A stretch of DNA of 64,000 nt. Source: Methylomonas sp. EFPC3. Its GTDB lineage: Bacteria > Pseudomonadota > Gammaproteobacteria > Methylococcales > Methylomonadaceae. The position numbers and the translations under genes were made by a program. Under the pieces are notes generated by a model. That model was not told the DNA's origin. It made no database searches and was given only the letters and a program-made list of their open reading frames with translations. This document shows, in pieces, positions 27,701-36,542 of the stretch; position 1 is the stretch's first letter; each line of letters starts with the position of its first letter. The stretch covers positions 1,674,001 through 1,738,000 of the forward strand of contig NZ_CP116398.1 in NCBI RefSeq assembly GCF_029643245.1. The letters run 5' to 3'.

Positions 27701-30700
27701 TCAATGCAGCGCGCAACGAGTCGTGCCGGGCCACCACGCCGCGAAAGGCCTGCTCCAGTTTGTCCCGCTCCGGCGCTCCGGCCAGCTCGAACAGCACCAG
27801 TTCGTTGTACGCCGCCTGCACTTCCTCGCTCAATTCCAGATGCACCAGGATGTCCTGCTGCGCGCCATTCAGCGGCAACGCGGCCGGCGCCTGCGGCAGC
27901 CGCGCCGTGATAACCGCCTGATAACCGGCATGGACTTCGGCTGCGGCTTCGATGAAGCCGGCGCGTTGCAATAACTCAGTCCAGGCGGCGGCCGGCAGCA
28001 ACGGATAATCGGCGCGTAACGTGCTGTCCTGAAACGCCCACCAGCCGTCGGTCAGGCCGAAGATCAAGTCCAGCCAGGGCTGGCGGCCGACGCATTCCAG
28101 CAACAGCAGGCGACCGTTCGGCGCCAGCAGGCTGCGCAGATGGTTCAGGGTTTTGCCCAGATCAGCGGTCGCGTGCAGCACGTTGGAGGCCACGATCAAA
28201 TCGAAACTTTGCCGGACAAAACCCTGCTCGGCCGGGTCGCGTTCGATATCCAGGGTGGCGTATTCGACCTGTGGGTAGGCGGCGAATTCGCGCTCGGCGC
28301 GGTGTAAAAAGGCGCTGGACAGATCGGTAAACAGATAGCGCAAATCACGGCGGCTCAGGCCGGGCAACAATTGCGCGGTGGCCGAACCGGTGCCGGCGCC
28401 GACTTCCAATACCGCGGCTTTGCCGGAAACGTCGGCGACGGCGGCGGCGGCCGCCGCCGCCCGCGCCAGAGCCGCATTGGCCGCGGCAGCGCCGGGGGCG
28501 TGGCGGTAAAGCCGTTGCAGCAAGGCGTAGTTTTCGCCGCCGAACAGCACTTCCGCCGCATCACTGCGGCCGCACAGCACGGCCGGCAACGCGGCGGCGC
28601 AATGCAGCAATAAGTCGACTGCGGCGGCGTCGGCCGAACTGCGCGCCTCGCGTTCCAGATCCGCGGTCGCCACCGGCAGCGATTGCAGCAACTCCCAGTC
28701 TTCGCCGACGGCGCGCAGCCAGCCGGCTTCGTTCAACATCGCAAACATACGGCCGAACAGGCGGCGGCGCTTGGGTGCCACGCCGATGGCGCCAGCGGCG
28801 CGTTCGACCTTGCAAATGCCGCCGATGTGCGCCGGCAAGGCTTGCAATTCTTGTAAGGCCTGAGCCGCCAACGCGGTCGCCAGCGCATTCAATGCCTGGG
28901 CGCCGGCTTCGCTGCCGGCCGCGTCGCGGCTGGCCGGCAATGGCGATCCGGCCGGCGGCGGGAAGAAGCCGCCTTGGCGCAGCGCCTGCGCCGATTCGCG
29001 CCCGGCGCGGACGATAAAGTCGACGTCGGCGTCGCTATGGGCGCTGCTGAGGAAGCAGGTGTGGCCTTCCCAGATATACACGCCGCGCAGCGTCATGTGG
29101 TAGAAAAACAGATTGGCTTCGATGGGCTGGAATTCGACGCTGTAATTGTCGAAAAACACGAAGCGGAACAAGGAGCCGGCGTGGTTGACCCGAATCGCGA
29201 AACCCTCGGCGGCGAAATAGTCGTTCAATTCCTGCACCAGCCGCGCAGTCTTGGCGGTGATGCCGGCTTGCAAGGCCGGGCCGGCATCGCGCAACTGGCG
29301 CAGTACCGCAACGGCGGCGGCCATGGTCAGCGGATGGCCGCTGAAGGTGCCGGCAAAGAAAGTCGCGGTGGCCGCCGGATAAGAGTCGTCGTCGAATTGC
29401 CAGGGGCCGCCGTCGATCGCGTTCATGAAGCGGGCGTTGCCGGCGACGATGCCGATCGGCATGCCGCCGCCGGCCACCTTGCCGTAAGTCACCAAGTCGG
29501 CGCGGACGCCGAAATATTCCTGGGCGCCGCCCGGCGCCAAACGAAAACCGGTGATGATTTCGTCGAATATCAACGCGCAACCGGCGGCGCTGGCGATTTC
29601 CCGCAAGCGCTGCAGAAACTCGCGCGGTTGCAGGCCGGGCCGGCGGCTTTGCACCGGCTCGACCACGATGGCCGCCAGTTCGCCGGCATGGCGCTGGATC
29701 GTTGCCAGCGCGGCCTCGTCGCCGTAGGCCAGCACGATGGCGTCCTGCGCCACCGAAAGCGGCACACCGGGCGCGATCGGCAAACCGCTGCCACCCTCGC
29801 CGCCGGCCTTGACCAGCATGGTATCGGAATGGCCGTGGTAAGAGCCGGCAAAGCGGACGATGCGGGTGCGGCCGCTGACGGCACGAGCCAGCCGCACCGC
29901 GGTCATCACCGCTTCGGTGCCGGAATTGGCGAAAGCCACCCGTTCGCAGCCGGTCAGATCGCGCACCAACTGCGCCGCCTCGCCGACCAGAGGGCTTTTA
30001 GGTCCGACCTGGATGCCGTCCGCCAGCTGGGCGGCCAAGGCTTGCTTGACCAACTCCGGGTTGTAGCCGAGCAGGCTGGAACCGAAGGCCATGGTCAGAT
30101 CGACGAATTCGTTGCCGTCCAGGTCGTAAATCCGGGAACCGGCCGCGGTTTTGACCACCAGCGGGAAGATCATCGCTTTGGTCGCTTGGCGGAAGCCGAG
30201 CGAACTGCGGTAATCGGCGAACACCTCGCGGTAGGTTTCGGCATAACGTTTCGAGCCGGCGTGCTTGGCCTGGTAGGCGGCGGCCAGTTCGCGCAGATGT
30301 TGTTGTTGCGCCGGGTTCAAGCCGGCCGCCGCGGCATTACCGGTGGCCGGCAACGGCGTTGCCGGGCGCAAAGCCGGAGCCGCTGCCGGCGCCGGACTGG
30401 GGCTGGATGCCGGCACCGCGGGTGCCGGTTGCGACGGCGAAGAGACGCCGCCGCGCAACAAGCCAAGTTGGTCTTGCACCAGCCGGTTGAACGCATCCAG
30501 TTGCCGCTCCAGCAAACCGTGCCAGTCGCCTGGGGCTGCGGCGCCGGGTGCGGCAGACGGTAACGGCGCCTGTTCCGATTCGGCCGCCGCCGGTAATGCC
30601 GCTACGGCGGCCGGCTCGGCGTCGAGTGTCGGGCTGGCGGCGGCAATCGCCGGCGCCAGCGTGTCGATGCTGGACAGCTCGGCAAACAAGCGCGCCATCC

Positions 30701-33700
30701 CGATGTCGACCGCATAACGTTCGCTAACCAGGCGCAACAGTTCGGTCAACACCAGCGAGTCGGCGCCCAATTCCAGGAAACTGCGCCGGTTGTCCAATTC
30801 GTCGGCCGGGCGTTTCAGCAACAGGCCGAGCTGTCGTTGCAACCAGCTAGCGACCTCTACAATGGCAGCGGCCGACTCTGCCTCGGCACCGGCCGGCAAA
30901 GTAGCGCCCTGCTCCGCCAGCCAGGCGGCCAGCGCCTGCAGGCTGCGCAAGTCTTCGAATAAACTGTGAATCGCAACTTGCACGCCGAAACGGCCCTGCA
31001 CCTGACGCAGAAACTCCACCAGCACCAGCGAGTCGGCGCCCAGTTCCAGGAACGAGCGGTTGGGGTCGATGTCATCGGTTGCGCATTTCAGCAACGGGGC
31101 TAGTAAACGGGCAAGTTCGCCGGTCGTGGTGGTGGCGGTCGCGGTCGTCATGGGTGTCCTGGTGGTAGGTTGGAGCCAAAAACGGCTGGGTTGAAACGGA
31201 TAGCCGGGCAAATCGAGCTGGTCGAAGGTTTCGCCGGCCCAAGCGGCGCCGAAATCGACTCGGTAACCGGCGCGCCACAACTCGGCCAGGGCCGAATTCA
31301 GCGCCAGCCAGTCGGGGCGCTGCGCATCCAGGCTGGAGACGACGGCCGGGGCCGGGTCGAAGCGGCGCAGCATTGCAGCCAATGCCGGTTGCGCGCCGAT
31401 CTCCAAAAACGTTCCGGCGCCTAACGCCTCGGCGGCGGCGATGCATTCTCTAAAGCGTACCGGTTGGCGCAGATGTTCGACCCAATAGTCGGCGTCGAAG
31501 CGCGCTACCGGCGCCGCGTGCAGGTTGCCGATCACCGGCAGCCGCGGCGCTTGCCACGCCACCTGATTGGCGACGGCGCGGAATTCTTCGAGTATCGGTT
31601 CCATGTCGGCGCTATGAAAAGCGCGCTTGACCTTCAACGGCAGCACGGCGATACCCGCAGCCTTGGCACGTTCGGTCAGCGCTTCCAGCGCCGGCAGCGG
31701 ACCGGAGACCGTGACCTGGGCCGGGCCGTTGTCGGCTGCCAGCGCCAGCCCCGGATCGGCGGCGATCAGTTCCAGAGCGGCGGCCTTGTCGGTCAGCATC
31801 GCCAGCATGCCGCCGCGGTCGGAACAGCGCTGCATCAGTTGCGCGCGCAACACCACCAGGCGCAAGGCATCGGCCAGCGACATCGCCCCGGCAAAGCAGG
31901 CGGCGACGTATTCGCCCAGACTGTGGCCGACCGCGACGGCCGGAGCCAGGCCGCAGCTTTCGAAATAGCGCGCCAGCGCATAGCCGACCACGAACAACGC
32001 CGGTTGCGCGGTCGCGGTTTCGGCCAGATGGTCGCTATCCAGCGCGTCCGGGCCGTACAACAACGGCGCCACCGGCGCCATTCCGGCGCCGCTCAATAAC
32101 AGATCGCATTGGTCGACCGTGGCCCGGAACACCGGCGCATGCGCGTACAATCCGCGGGCCATGCCGGCATATTGGCTGCCCTGACCGGTAAACAGGAGGG
32201 CCAGCGGTTTCGGCGTGCCGACGACAGCCGCCGGCCCAGCCTGACCGCTTTGCGCCAGCCGGGCCAGGCCGGCCAGCAATTCGCCGCTGTCGGCGGCATG
32301 CAACACGCTGCGGTAAGGCAAGCCGCTGCGGCCGCGGTTGGCCTGATAACACAGGCTGGCCCAGCGCTCGGCGCCGGCTGGCAGAAAATCCAGGTATACC
32401 GCAGCCAATGCCGCCAAATCGGCCGGCCGCTCTGCGGACAACAACAAGGCGTAATGCGAACGCTGCGGCCGATTCACGGCGGCAACGGCCGGTTCCGCCC
32501 GGCGCAGCACGACGTGGGCGTTGCTGCCACCAAAGCCCATCGACGTCACGCCGATGTGGCGCAACGGCTGTTCTGCAGCGAAACGGCGCAGTTCGGTATT
32601 GACCGCCAGCGCCTTGGCATCGAAGCGGATGTGCGGATTCAGCGCACTGAATCCGGCCAGCGGCGGTACGGCATTGTGTTGCAGGCACAACACGGCCTTG
32701 ATCAGGCCGGCAATACCGGCCGCGGCCTCGAGATGGCCGATGTTGGCCTTGACCGAACCGATCAGGCAGGGCCGCTCGCGGCCGGCCCCGACCACCTCGG
32801 CCAGGGCACCGGCTTCGATCGGATCACCCAACGCGGTGCCAGTACCGTGCGCTTCCAGATAATCGACCGTATTCGGCTCCAGTTTGGCAGCGGCATAGGC
32901 CCGGCGTAACAAGGCGCGTTGAGCGACGCCGTTCGGCGCGGTCAGGCCGAAGCTGTGGCCGTCCTGGTTGATCGCGCTGCCAGCGATGTACGCCAGCACC
33001 CGATTGCCGCGCCCGGCCGCCAGCGTTTCCCGGCGCAACACCACCAGCCCGACGCCTTCGCCGCGCACGTAACCGTCGGCTGCGGCGTCGAAACTATGGC
33101 AGGCGGCCGTCACCGACAGCATGCCGGCCTTGCCCAGGGCGCGAGTCAAGGCCGGATTCAGCATCAAATTGACGCCGCCGACCAGAGCGGTGTCGCACTC
33201 GCCGGCCAGCAGGCTTTGGCAGGCCAGGTGCACCGCCACCAACGACGAGGAACAGGCCGTATCTACTGCTAAGCTGGGGCCACGCAAGTCCAGAAAATAA
33301 GAAAGCCGGTTGGCGGCGATACTGGCGGCGGTACCGGTGCCGGCGTGGCCGTCCAAACTGCTGTCGCTGCGCCAGGCCAATTGCCCGTACTCCGAACCGC
33401 TGATGCCGATGAACACGCCGGTAGCGGAGCCGGCCAATTCCTCGCGGGAAATGCCGGCCTGTTCCAGCGCGGTCCAGGCCGCGGTCAGTAGCAAGCGCTG
33501 CTGCGGATCGAGTATCTCCGCCTCTTTCGGCGAAATATGGAACGGCGCCGGATCGAACAGGTCGATGCCGTCCAGCCAGCCGGCGGCGCCGAGCGCGTCG
33601 ACATCGTCCACCAAGCCGGCCAGCAAGGCCTTGCGCTCGGCGGGCAGCGGTCGCACCGCGCTGGTGCCGGCGCTCAGTAAATCCCAGAACGCCGCGGTGT

Positions 33701-35909
33701 CGTCCGCCCCCGGAAAGCGGCAGGCCATGCCGACGATCGCGATGTCGGCACTTGCTTCGGCGGCGGATTCGCTGGCGAGCGTCTCGGCTTCGCCGCGGCA
33801 CAAATACTCAACGACCCGGTCGATGCTGGGATAGTCGAACAATAAATTGGCCGGCAAGCGGCCGTAGCCGAAGGCTTTTTCCAGTTCGTCGGTCAGGCGC
33901 ACGGATAAATTGGAATCCAGACCAAATTCGCCGAACGCGGCATCGCAACCGATTTCGGCCGGCTCCAGACCGGACACTTCAGCTACCCGCTGCCGCAACC
34001 AGGCGCGCACCGCCTCGGCGTCGGGCCGGGTTGCGGCGGCGCCGGATTCGGTTGGCGCCAGTTGCCGTTCCAGATTGCGATTGATCCATTGCGCCAACGG
34101 CTGCAGACTCTGTTGCAAAAAGCCGCGCTTGGTTGCCGCGCGCTGGATTTTGCCGCTGGTGGTTTTCGGGATAGCACTTTCCCGCAACAGCGCGATGGCG
34201 GCGGTTTGCAGCTCGTGGCCGTCGGCCACCGCCTTGCGGATCGCCGCGAACAATTCCTGCGCATGCTGCTCGGCCTTGAAACGGCGCGAGGTTTCGGCGA
34301 CCACCACCAGGCGTTCCTCGCCGTCGGCGCTGACGGTGAAGGCCGCGGCGCCGCCCATCTTTAATAACGGGTGGGCCTTGTCCACCGTCCATTCGATATC
34401 CTGCGGATAATGGTTTTGGCCGCGGACGATGATGACGTCCTTCAAGCGGCCGGTGATATAAAGTTGATCGGCGTATAAAAAGCCCAGGTCGCCGGTGCGC
34501 ATCCAGCGCCGGCCGGAATCGTCGCCGGCCACACAGGCGTGAAAGGTGGCCTGGGTCTGCTCGGGATTTTGCCAATAACCCGGCGATACCGCACCGTTGC
34601 GGACCCAGACTTCGCCGACCCGATCGGCCGGGCATGGCGCCAGGGTATCGGGGTCGACGATCAGCAATTCGGTATCGGCAATCGGGTAGCCGCTACCGGC
34701 CAGCGACAATGCCGACGGCTCGTCGGCGCTGGCGAATACCAGCCGGTTGCGTTGCAATTCGGCGGCGCGGACCCAGACTTCTTCCGCCGCCGGCCGCTGC
34801 TGCCGGTGCTGGCCGCTACCGGCGTAGTGCAGACCGGTAACGATACAAGCCGCTTCGGCCAATCCCCAACTGGGACTGAACACGCGGAAATCGAAGCCCG
34901 CCGCGGCGAAGCGTTCGGCGAAGGCGCGCATGGTCTGCATCCTGACCGGCTCGGCGCCGTTCAGCGCGTGTTGCCAGCGGCTCAGGTCCAGCCCGGCCAA
35001 TTGCTCGTCGCCGACGCCGTGCAGGCACAGGTCGAAGGCGAAGTTCGGCCCCATGGTATGGGTGATGCCGAAGCGGCTGATCGCTTCCAGCCAGCGCGCC
35101 GGCCGTTGCACGAAGGCGGCGTTGGGCAGGATGTAACAGGCCATGCCGCAATAGACCGGCGTCAGCAGGCCGTAAATCAGGCCCAGATCGTGAAACGGCG
35201 GCAGCCAGGTCAACAATCGGGACTCGGCGCTGTGGACCCCACTGCGGTCGAAGTACTGCATGTTGCACATCAGGTTGGCGTGGGTCAGGATCACGCCCTT
35301 CGGCAACGAGGTCGAACCCGAGGTGTATTGCAGGAAGGCGATATCGTCGGCTGCGACGTCCGGTTTACGCCAGCCGTCAGCCAGCCCGGCATCCAGGGTA
35401 TCGGTCGCCAGCCAGCGCATCGCCGCAAATTCGGGCAGGCTGCCGAAATGTTCTTCCGCTTTTTCCTTGACCGCCTGCGTCGTCAACACTGCCACCGGTT
35501 GCGCCGAACGGGCAATTTCCAGGACTTTTTCCAGGGTTTGCAGCATGCGCGATTGGCGCGGCGGCGGTAACGGGATCGCGATGTGCTTGGCGTACAAGCA
35601 ACCGAAATAAGAGGTAATGAATTCGATACCCGGCAAATACAACAGCATGACCCGCTCGCCCTCGGCGGCGATGCCTTGCAAAGCCGCGGCCACGGTTTTC
35701 GCCTTCAAGGCCACGTCTCGAAACGACAGCGTTTCCGCCAGGTCTTCGCCGTCGCGCAGGTAGTGATAGATCGGAAAATCGGGTTGGATTTCGGCACGGT
35801 GTTCCAGCAAACCCAATAAATCGGCAACCGGCGCCGCTGCGGCGGAATCGGCATTTTTTTGCTCGGCTCCGAGCACGGATGCAATTGAATCGCTAGTCAC
35901 GGGTTTCAC
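24741..35909 (-). CDS. starter and first-elongation megasynthase: FAAL-ACP-KS-AT-ACP-ACP-AMT-MT-C-A-PCP
   Basis: 3722 aa. Domains: fatty acyl-AMP ligase (30-600, YTSGSTSLPKG near 195), ACP (632-706, Ser666), KS (720-1145, Cys886, His1021, His1059), malonyl-type AT (1236-1540, Ser1330, AFH near 1432), tandem ACPs (Ser1627, Ser1718), class III PLP aminotransferase (1870-2315, Lys2144 in TYGKVAGGG), SAM methyltransferase (2430-2665, LEVGAGTGS at 2501), C (2678-3100, HHMIIDG at 2809), A (3120-3610, pocket D-L-Y-N-N-A-L-T-Y, Ala/Gly-like) and PCP (Ser3658). The layout is that of mycosubtilin-type MycA: a fatty acid is activated, extended by malonate and beta-aminated, then joined to the first amino acid. 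The annotated start is GTG; a second GTG at 35900 sits at a better distance from an AAGAG. First gene of the operon. Confidence 0.96.
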   Translation of the reverse strand: MKPVTSDSIASVLGAEQKNADSAAAAPVADLLGLLEHRAEIQPDFPIYHYLRDGEDLAETLSFRDVALKAKTVAAALQGIAAEGERVMLLYLPGIEFITSYFGCLYAKHIAIPLPPPRQSRMLQTLEKVLEIARSAQPVAVLTTQAVKEKAEEHFGSLPEFAAMRWLATDTLDAGLADGWRKPDVAADDIAFLQYTSGSTSLPKGVILTHANLMCNMQYFDRSGVHSAESRLLTWLPPFHDLGLIYGLLTPVYCGMACYILPNAAFVQRPARWLEAISRFGITHTMGPNFAFDLCLHGVGDEQLAGLDLSRWQHALNGAEPVRMQTMRAFAERFAAAGFDFRVFSPSWGLAEAACIVTGLHYAGSGQHRQQRPAAEEVWVRAAELQRNRLVFASADEPSALSLAGSGYPIADTELLIVDPDTLAPCPADRVGEVWVRNGAVSPGYWQNPEQTQATFHACVAGDDSGRRWMRTGDLGFLYADQLYITGRLKDVIIVRGQNHYPQDIEWTVDKAHPLLKMGGAAAFTVSADGEERLVVVAETSRRFKAEQHAQELFAAIRKAVADGHELQTAAIALLRESAIPKTTSGKIQRAATKRGFLQQSLQPLAQWINRNLERQLAPTESGAAATRPDAEAVRAWLRQRVAEVSGLEPAEIGCDAAFGEFGLDSNLSVRLTDELEKAFGYGRLPANLLFDYPSIDRVVEYLCRGEAETLASESAAEASADIAIVGMACRFPGADDTAAFWDLLSAGTSAVRPLPAERKALLAGLVDDVDALGAAGWLDGIDLFDPAPFHISPKEAEILDPQQRLLLTAAWTALEQAGISREELAGSATGVFIGISGSEYGQLAWRSDSSLDGHAGTGTAASIAANRLSYFLDLRGPSLAVDTACSSSLVAVHLACQSLLAGECDTALVGGVNLMLNPALTRALGKAGMLSVTAACHSFDAAADGYVRGEGVGLVVLRRETLAAGRGNRVLAYIAGSAINQDGHSFGLTAPNGVAQRALLRRAYAAAKLEPNTVDYLEAHGTGTALGDPIEAGALAEVVGAGRERPCLIGSVKANIGHLEAAAGIAGLIKAVLCLQHNAVPPLAGFSALNPHIRFDAKALAVNTELRRFAAEQPLRHIGVTSMGFGGSNAHVVLRRAEPAVAAVNRPQRSHYALLLSAERPADLAALAAVYLDFLPAGAERWASLCYQANRGRSGLPYRSVLHAADSGELLAGLARLAQSGQAGPAAVVGTPKPLALLFTGQGSQYAGMARGLYAHAPVFRATVDQCDLLLSGAGMAPVAPLLYGPDALDSDHLAETATAQPALFVVGYALARYFESCGLAPAVAVGHSLGEYVAACFAGAMSLADALRLVVLRAQLMQRCSDRGGMLAMLTDKAAALELIAADPGLALAADNGPAQVTVSGPLPALEALTERAKAAGIAVLPLKVKRAFHSADMEPILEEFRAVANQVAWQAPRLPVIGNLHAAPVARFDADYWVEHLRQPVRFRECIAAAEALGAGTFLEIGAQPALAAMLRRFDPAPAVVSSLDAQRPDWLALNSALAELWRAGYRVDFGAAWAGETFDQLDLPGYPFQPSRFWLQPTTRTPMTTATATTTTGELARLLAPLLKCATDDIDPNRSFLELGADSLVLVEFLRQVQGRFGVQVAIHSLFEDLRSLQALAAWLAEQGATLPAGAEAESAAAIVEVASWLQRQLGLLLKRPADELDNRRSFLELGADSLVLTELLRLVSERYAVDIGMARLFAELSSIDTLAPAIAAASPTLDAEPAAVAALPAAAESEQAPLPSAAPGAAAPGDWHGLLERQLDAFNRLVQDQLGLLRGGVSSPSQPAPAVPASSPSPAPAAAPALRPATPLPATGNAAAAGLNPAQQQHLRELAAAYQAKHAGSKRYAETYREVFADYRSSLGFRQATKAMIFPLVVKTAAGSRIYDLDGNEFVDLTMAFGSSLLGYNPELVKQALAAQLADGIQVGPKSPLVGEAAQLVRDLTGCERVAFANSGTEAVMTAVRLARAVSGRTRIVRFAGSYHGHSDTMLVKAGGEGGSGLPIAPGVPLSVAQDAIVLAYGDEAALATIQRHAGELAAIVVEPVQSRRPGLQPREFLQRLREIASAAGCALIFDEIITGFRLAPGGAQEYFGVRADLVTYGKVAGGGMPIGIVAGNARFMNAIDGGPWQFDDDSYPAATATFFAGTFSGHPLTMAAAVAVLRQLRDAGPALQAGITAKTARLVQELNDYFAAEGFAIRVNHAGSLFRFVFFDNYSVEFQPIEANLFFYHMTLRGVYIWEGHTCFLSSAHSDADVDFIVRAGRESAQALRQGGFFPPPAGSPLPASRDAAGSEAGAQALNALATALAAQALQELQALPAHIGGICKVERAAGAIGVAPKRRRLFGRMFAMLNEAGWLRAVGEDWELLQSLPVATADLEREARSSADAAAVDLLLHCAAALPAVLCGRSDAAEVLFGGENYALLQRLYRHAPGAAAANAALARAAAAAAAVADVSGKAAVLEVGAGTGSATAQLLPGLSRRDLRYLFTDLSSAFLHRAEREFAAYPQVEYATLDIERDPAEQGFVRQSFDLIVASNVLHATADLGKTLNHLRSLLAPNGRLLLLECVGRQPWLDLIFGLTDGWWAFQDSTLRADYPLLPAAAWTELLQRAGFIEAAAEVHAGYQAVITARLPQAPAALPLNGAQQDILVHLELSEEVQAAYNELVLFELAGAPERDKLEQAFRGVVARHDSLRAALSEDRSQVVIGQEPDTTLVEADFSDLPDALAEAKAREWVLARSAEPFDLTRPPLIKAFLARLGDDRYWLLFLAHHMIIDGISYGLLIQEIVEFYRHLSDGSALALPRPVTLAEANRRVAAQRPQDREFWLQQFGQGVPALDLPTDYPRPPEQRFAAQRTCLVLDAEVAAQLKALTQRCNATPFMVMLAVYRLLLNRLSGQQRSVIGVPVSMHGDRPGESFIGFGVNVLPIVGNSDSQATFADYLQQAKHVFLQAFEHRGFPFAELVRAVNPERDPSRPALVSAVFNYEAVGALAGGGLRFTPLVPPSAHTKYELTLDVVADASQTVLVLTYNTALFAADTAERLLARYAKLLAQLAAAPDTRLGSIDLLLDEEREGLGMNPPIAYDNRCLHHLCADQAKRTPERIALRWHDTELSYRELDAQANRLAHLLQQHGVGVEDRVAVCLARGPQLVVALLAVLKAGACYVPVDPNYPAERRAVILRCAEAKLLLADTADAAISAAANAAPLLSPADPRLASCPDTAPASAVRPEHLAYIIFTSGSTGLPKGVAIEHRNAASMIDWAAQEFALPAGAGMLASTSVCFDLSVYEIFYPLAHGGKVVMVDNILHLPELARQDDIAVINTVPSAMEEILRQRAVPASVRTINLAGEALPLALVQGIQQHYPDVAVYNLYGPSEDTTYSTFVRFPERFQGPVTIGRPIAGSQLYLLDPDLNPVPAGGKGEIYLAGNGLCRGYFGNQAGTAAAFLPDPFSATPGARMYRTGDLGRLNPDGMVEYLGRSDFQVKIRGHRIELGEIETVLAQVPGVQRAVVIADGEPGRQRLLAFYSAETELGDALKQTAAAKLPAFMVPGVCTRVTEFPLSPNGKIDRRQLAQLAHGQEPTEAGPGGQLPRNALESEIAAIWAEHLQLDSIHIGDDFFALGGHSLLATQILYEINRRHGCRLRLTDIMKHPTVAELAEAVLERALQDSPDLQALLAELVRDGAELAAS

Positions 35910-36542
35910 TCTTTAAGGCTCTCTTCGTTTCGAATCGGGGTTGTTTGCTGTGCAAATTCAGCGTTAGCCGATGCAGCGTTACGATATTTTTTTTGGAACT
36001 TTGAATCAGTAACGGACTTATCCCAAATAACGTGAAATTGTTCACAGACATATCCGAAAGCAGCATAAGCAGGGACAGGAATCAGCCGCGCCACCGGCTA
36101 TTGTTGGCGGTCGCGGCCTGCGGTGTTGTCGTTACGCGCCATCGGTTTCCGCATTGCGCCCGGCGTCGCCTCGCTAGACGCCATAATCATGCGACAAAAG
36201 CCAACCCAGCCCCGCGACATCACGGCACGTTCCGTAAAATTGGTTACTATTTCCTGCACGTTTCCGGTATTTTCTGGATTTTGTCAGCACCTTATGCAAT
36301 TAACGCGATAAAGAATAAGGGAGGTATGTTACGGCTCAGTTAAACTTGAAAATAAATCGGCGCCGTAGTATGGCCGCAAGACGATTGCGGGTTCGCGGCG
36401 GCTGAACCGGCGCTGAAGCTGGGGAACGTTAAGCTAAGGGTTACCGGTGCCGACGGTCCTCCGGTTTATGCCTTACCGGGCAAGCGGGACTTTGGAAACG
36501 GTGGAGATGAAAGCTGAACAGATGATACCGGTTACGGCAGCT
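35910..36542. other. long promoter region of the NRPS/PKS operon, no gene recognised
   Basis: This 633-base stretch separates the stop of the amino-acid permease gene from the first megasynthase gene, both on the minus strand. It contains the CRP-type palindrome at 36031-36046 and small hairpins (for example CCGCAA/TTGCGG at 36374-36390 and GGCGTC/GACGCC at 36162-36182). Short open frames exist on both strands but lack ribosome sites and protein-like composition. The part closest to the megasynthase is clearly AT-richer than the flanking genes, as expected of a promoter. A long leader or an unrecognised small RNA cannot be excluded. Confidence 0.6.
36031..36046 (-). promoter_or_regulatory. 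CRP-type operator upstream of the NRPS/PKS operon
   Basis: The sequence CGTGAAATTGTTCACA fits the CRP consensus TGTGA-N6-TCACA with one mismatch and contains a perfect GTGAA/TTCAC dyad. It lies about 120 bases upstream of the first megasynthase codon. It differs at only 3 of 16 bases from the palindrome at 58113-58128 ahead of a Crp-family regulator gene in this window. Binding by that regulator is inferred from this match. Confidence 0.65.

Noticed and set aside
35906-36094. A 62-codon minus-strand frame overlapping the start of the first megasynthase gene, a possible leader peptide
   Set aside because: It spans the CRP-type palindrome and the AT-rich promoter, has no ribosome site and no leader-like features.
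36440-36475. Riboswitch-like segment containing GGGTTACCGGTG and nearby hairpins, on the plus strand
   Set aside because: It resembles only the tail of a GEMM-type aptamer; the rest of the consensus is missing and no plus-strand gene follows.
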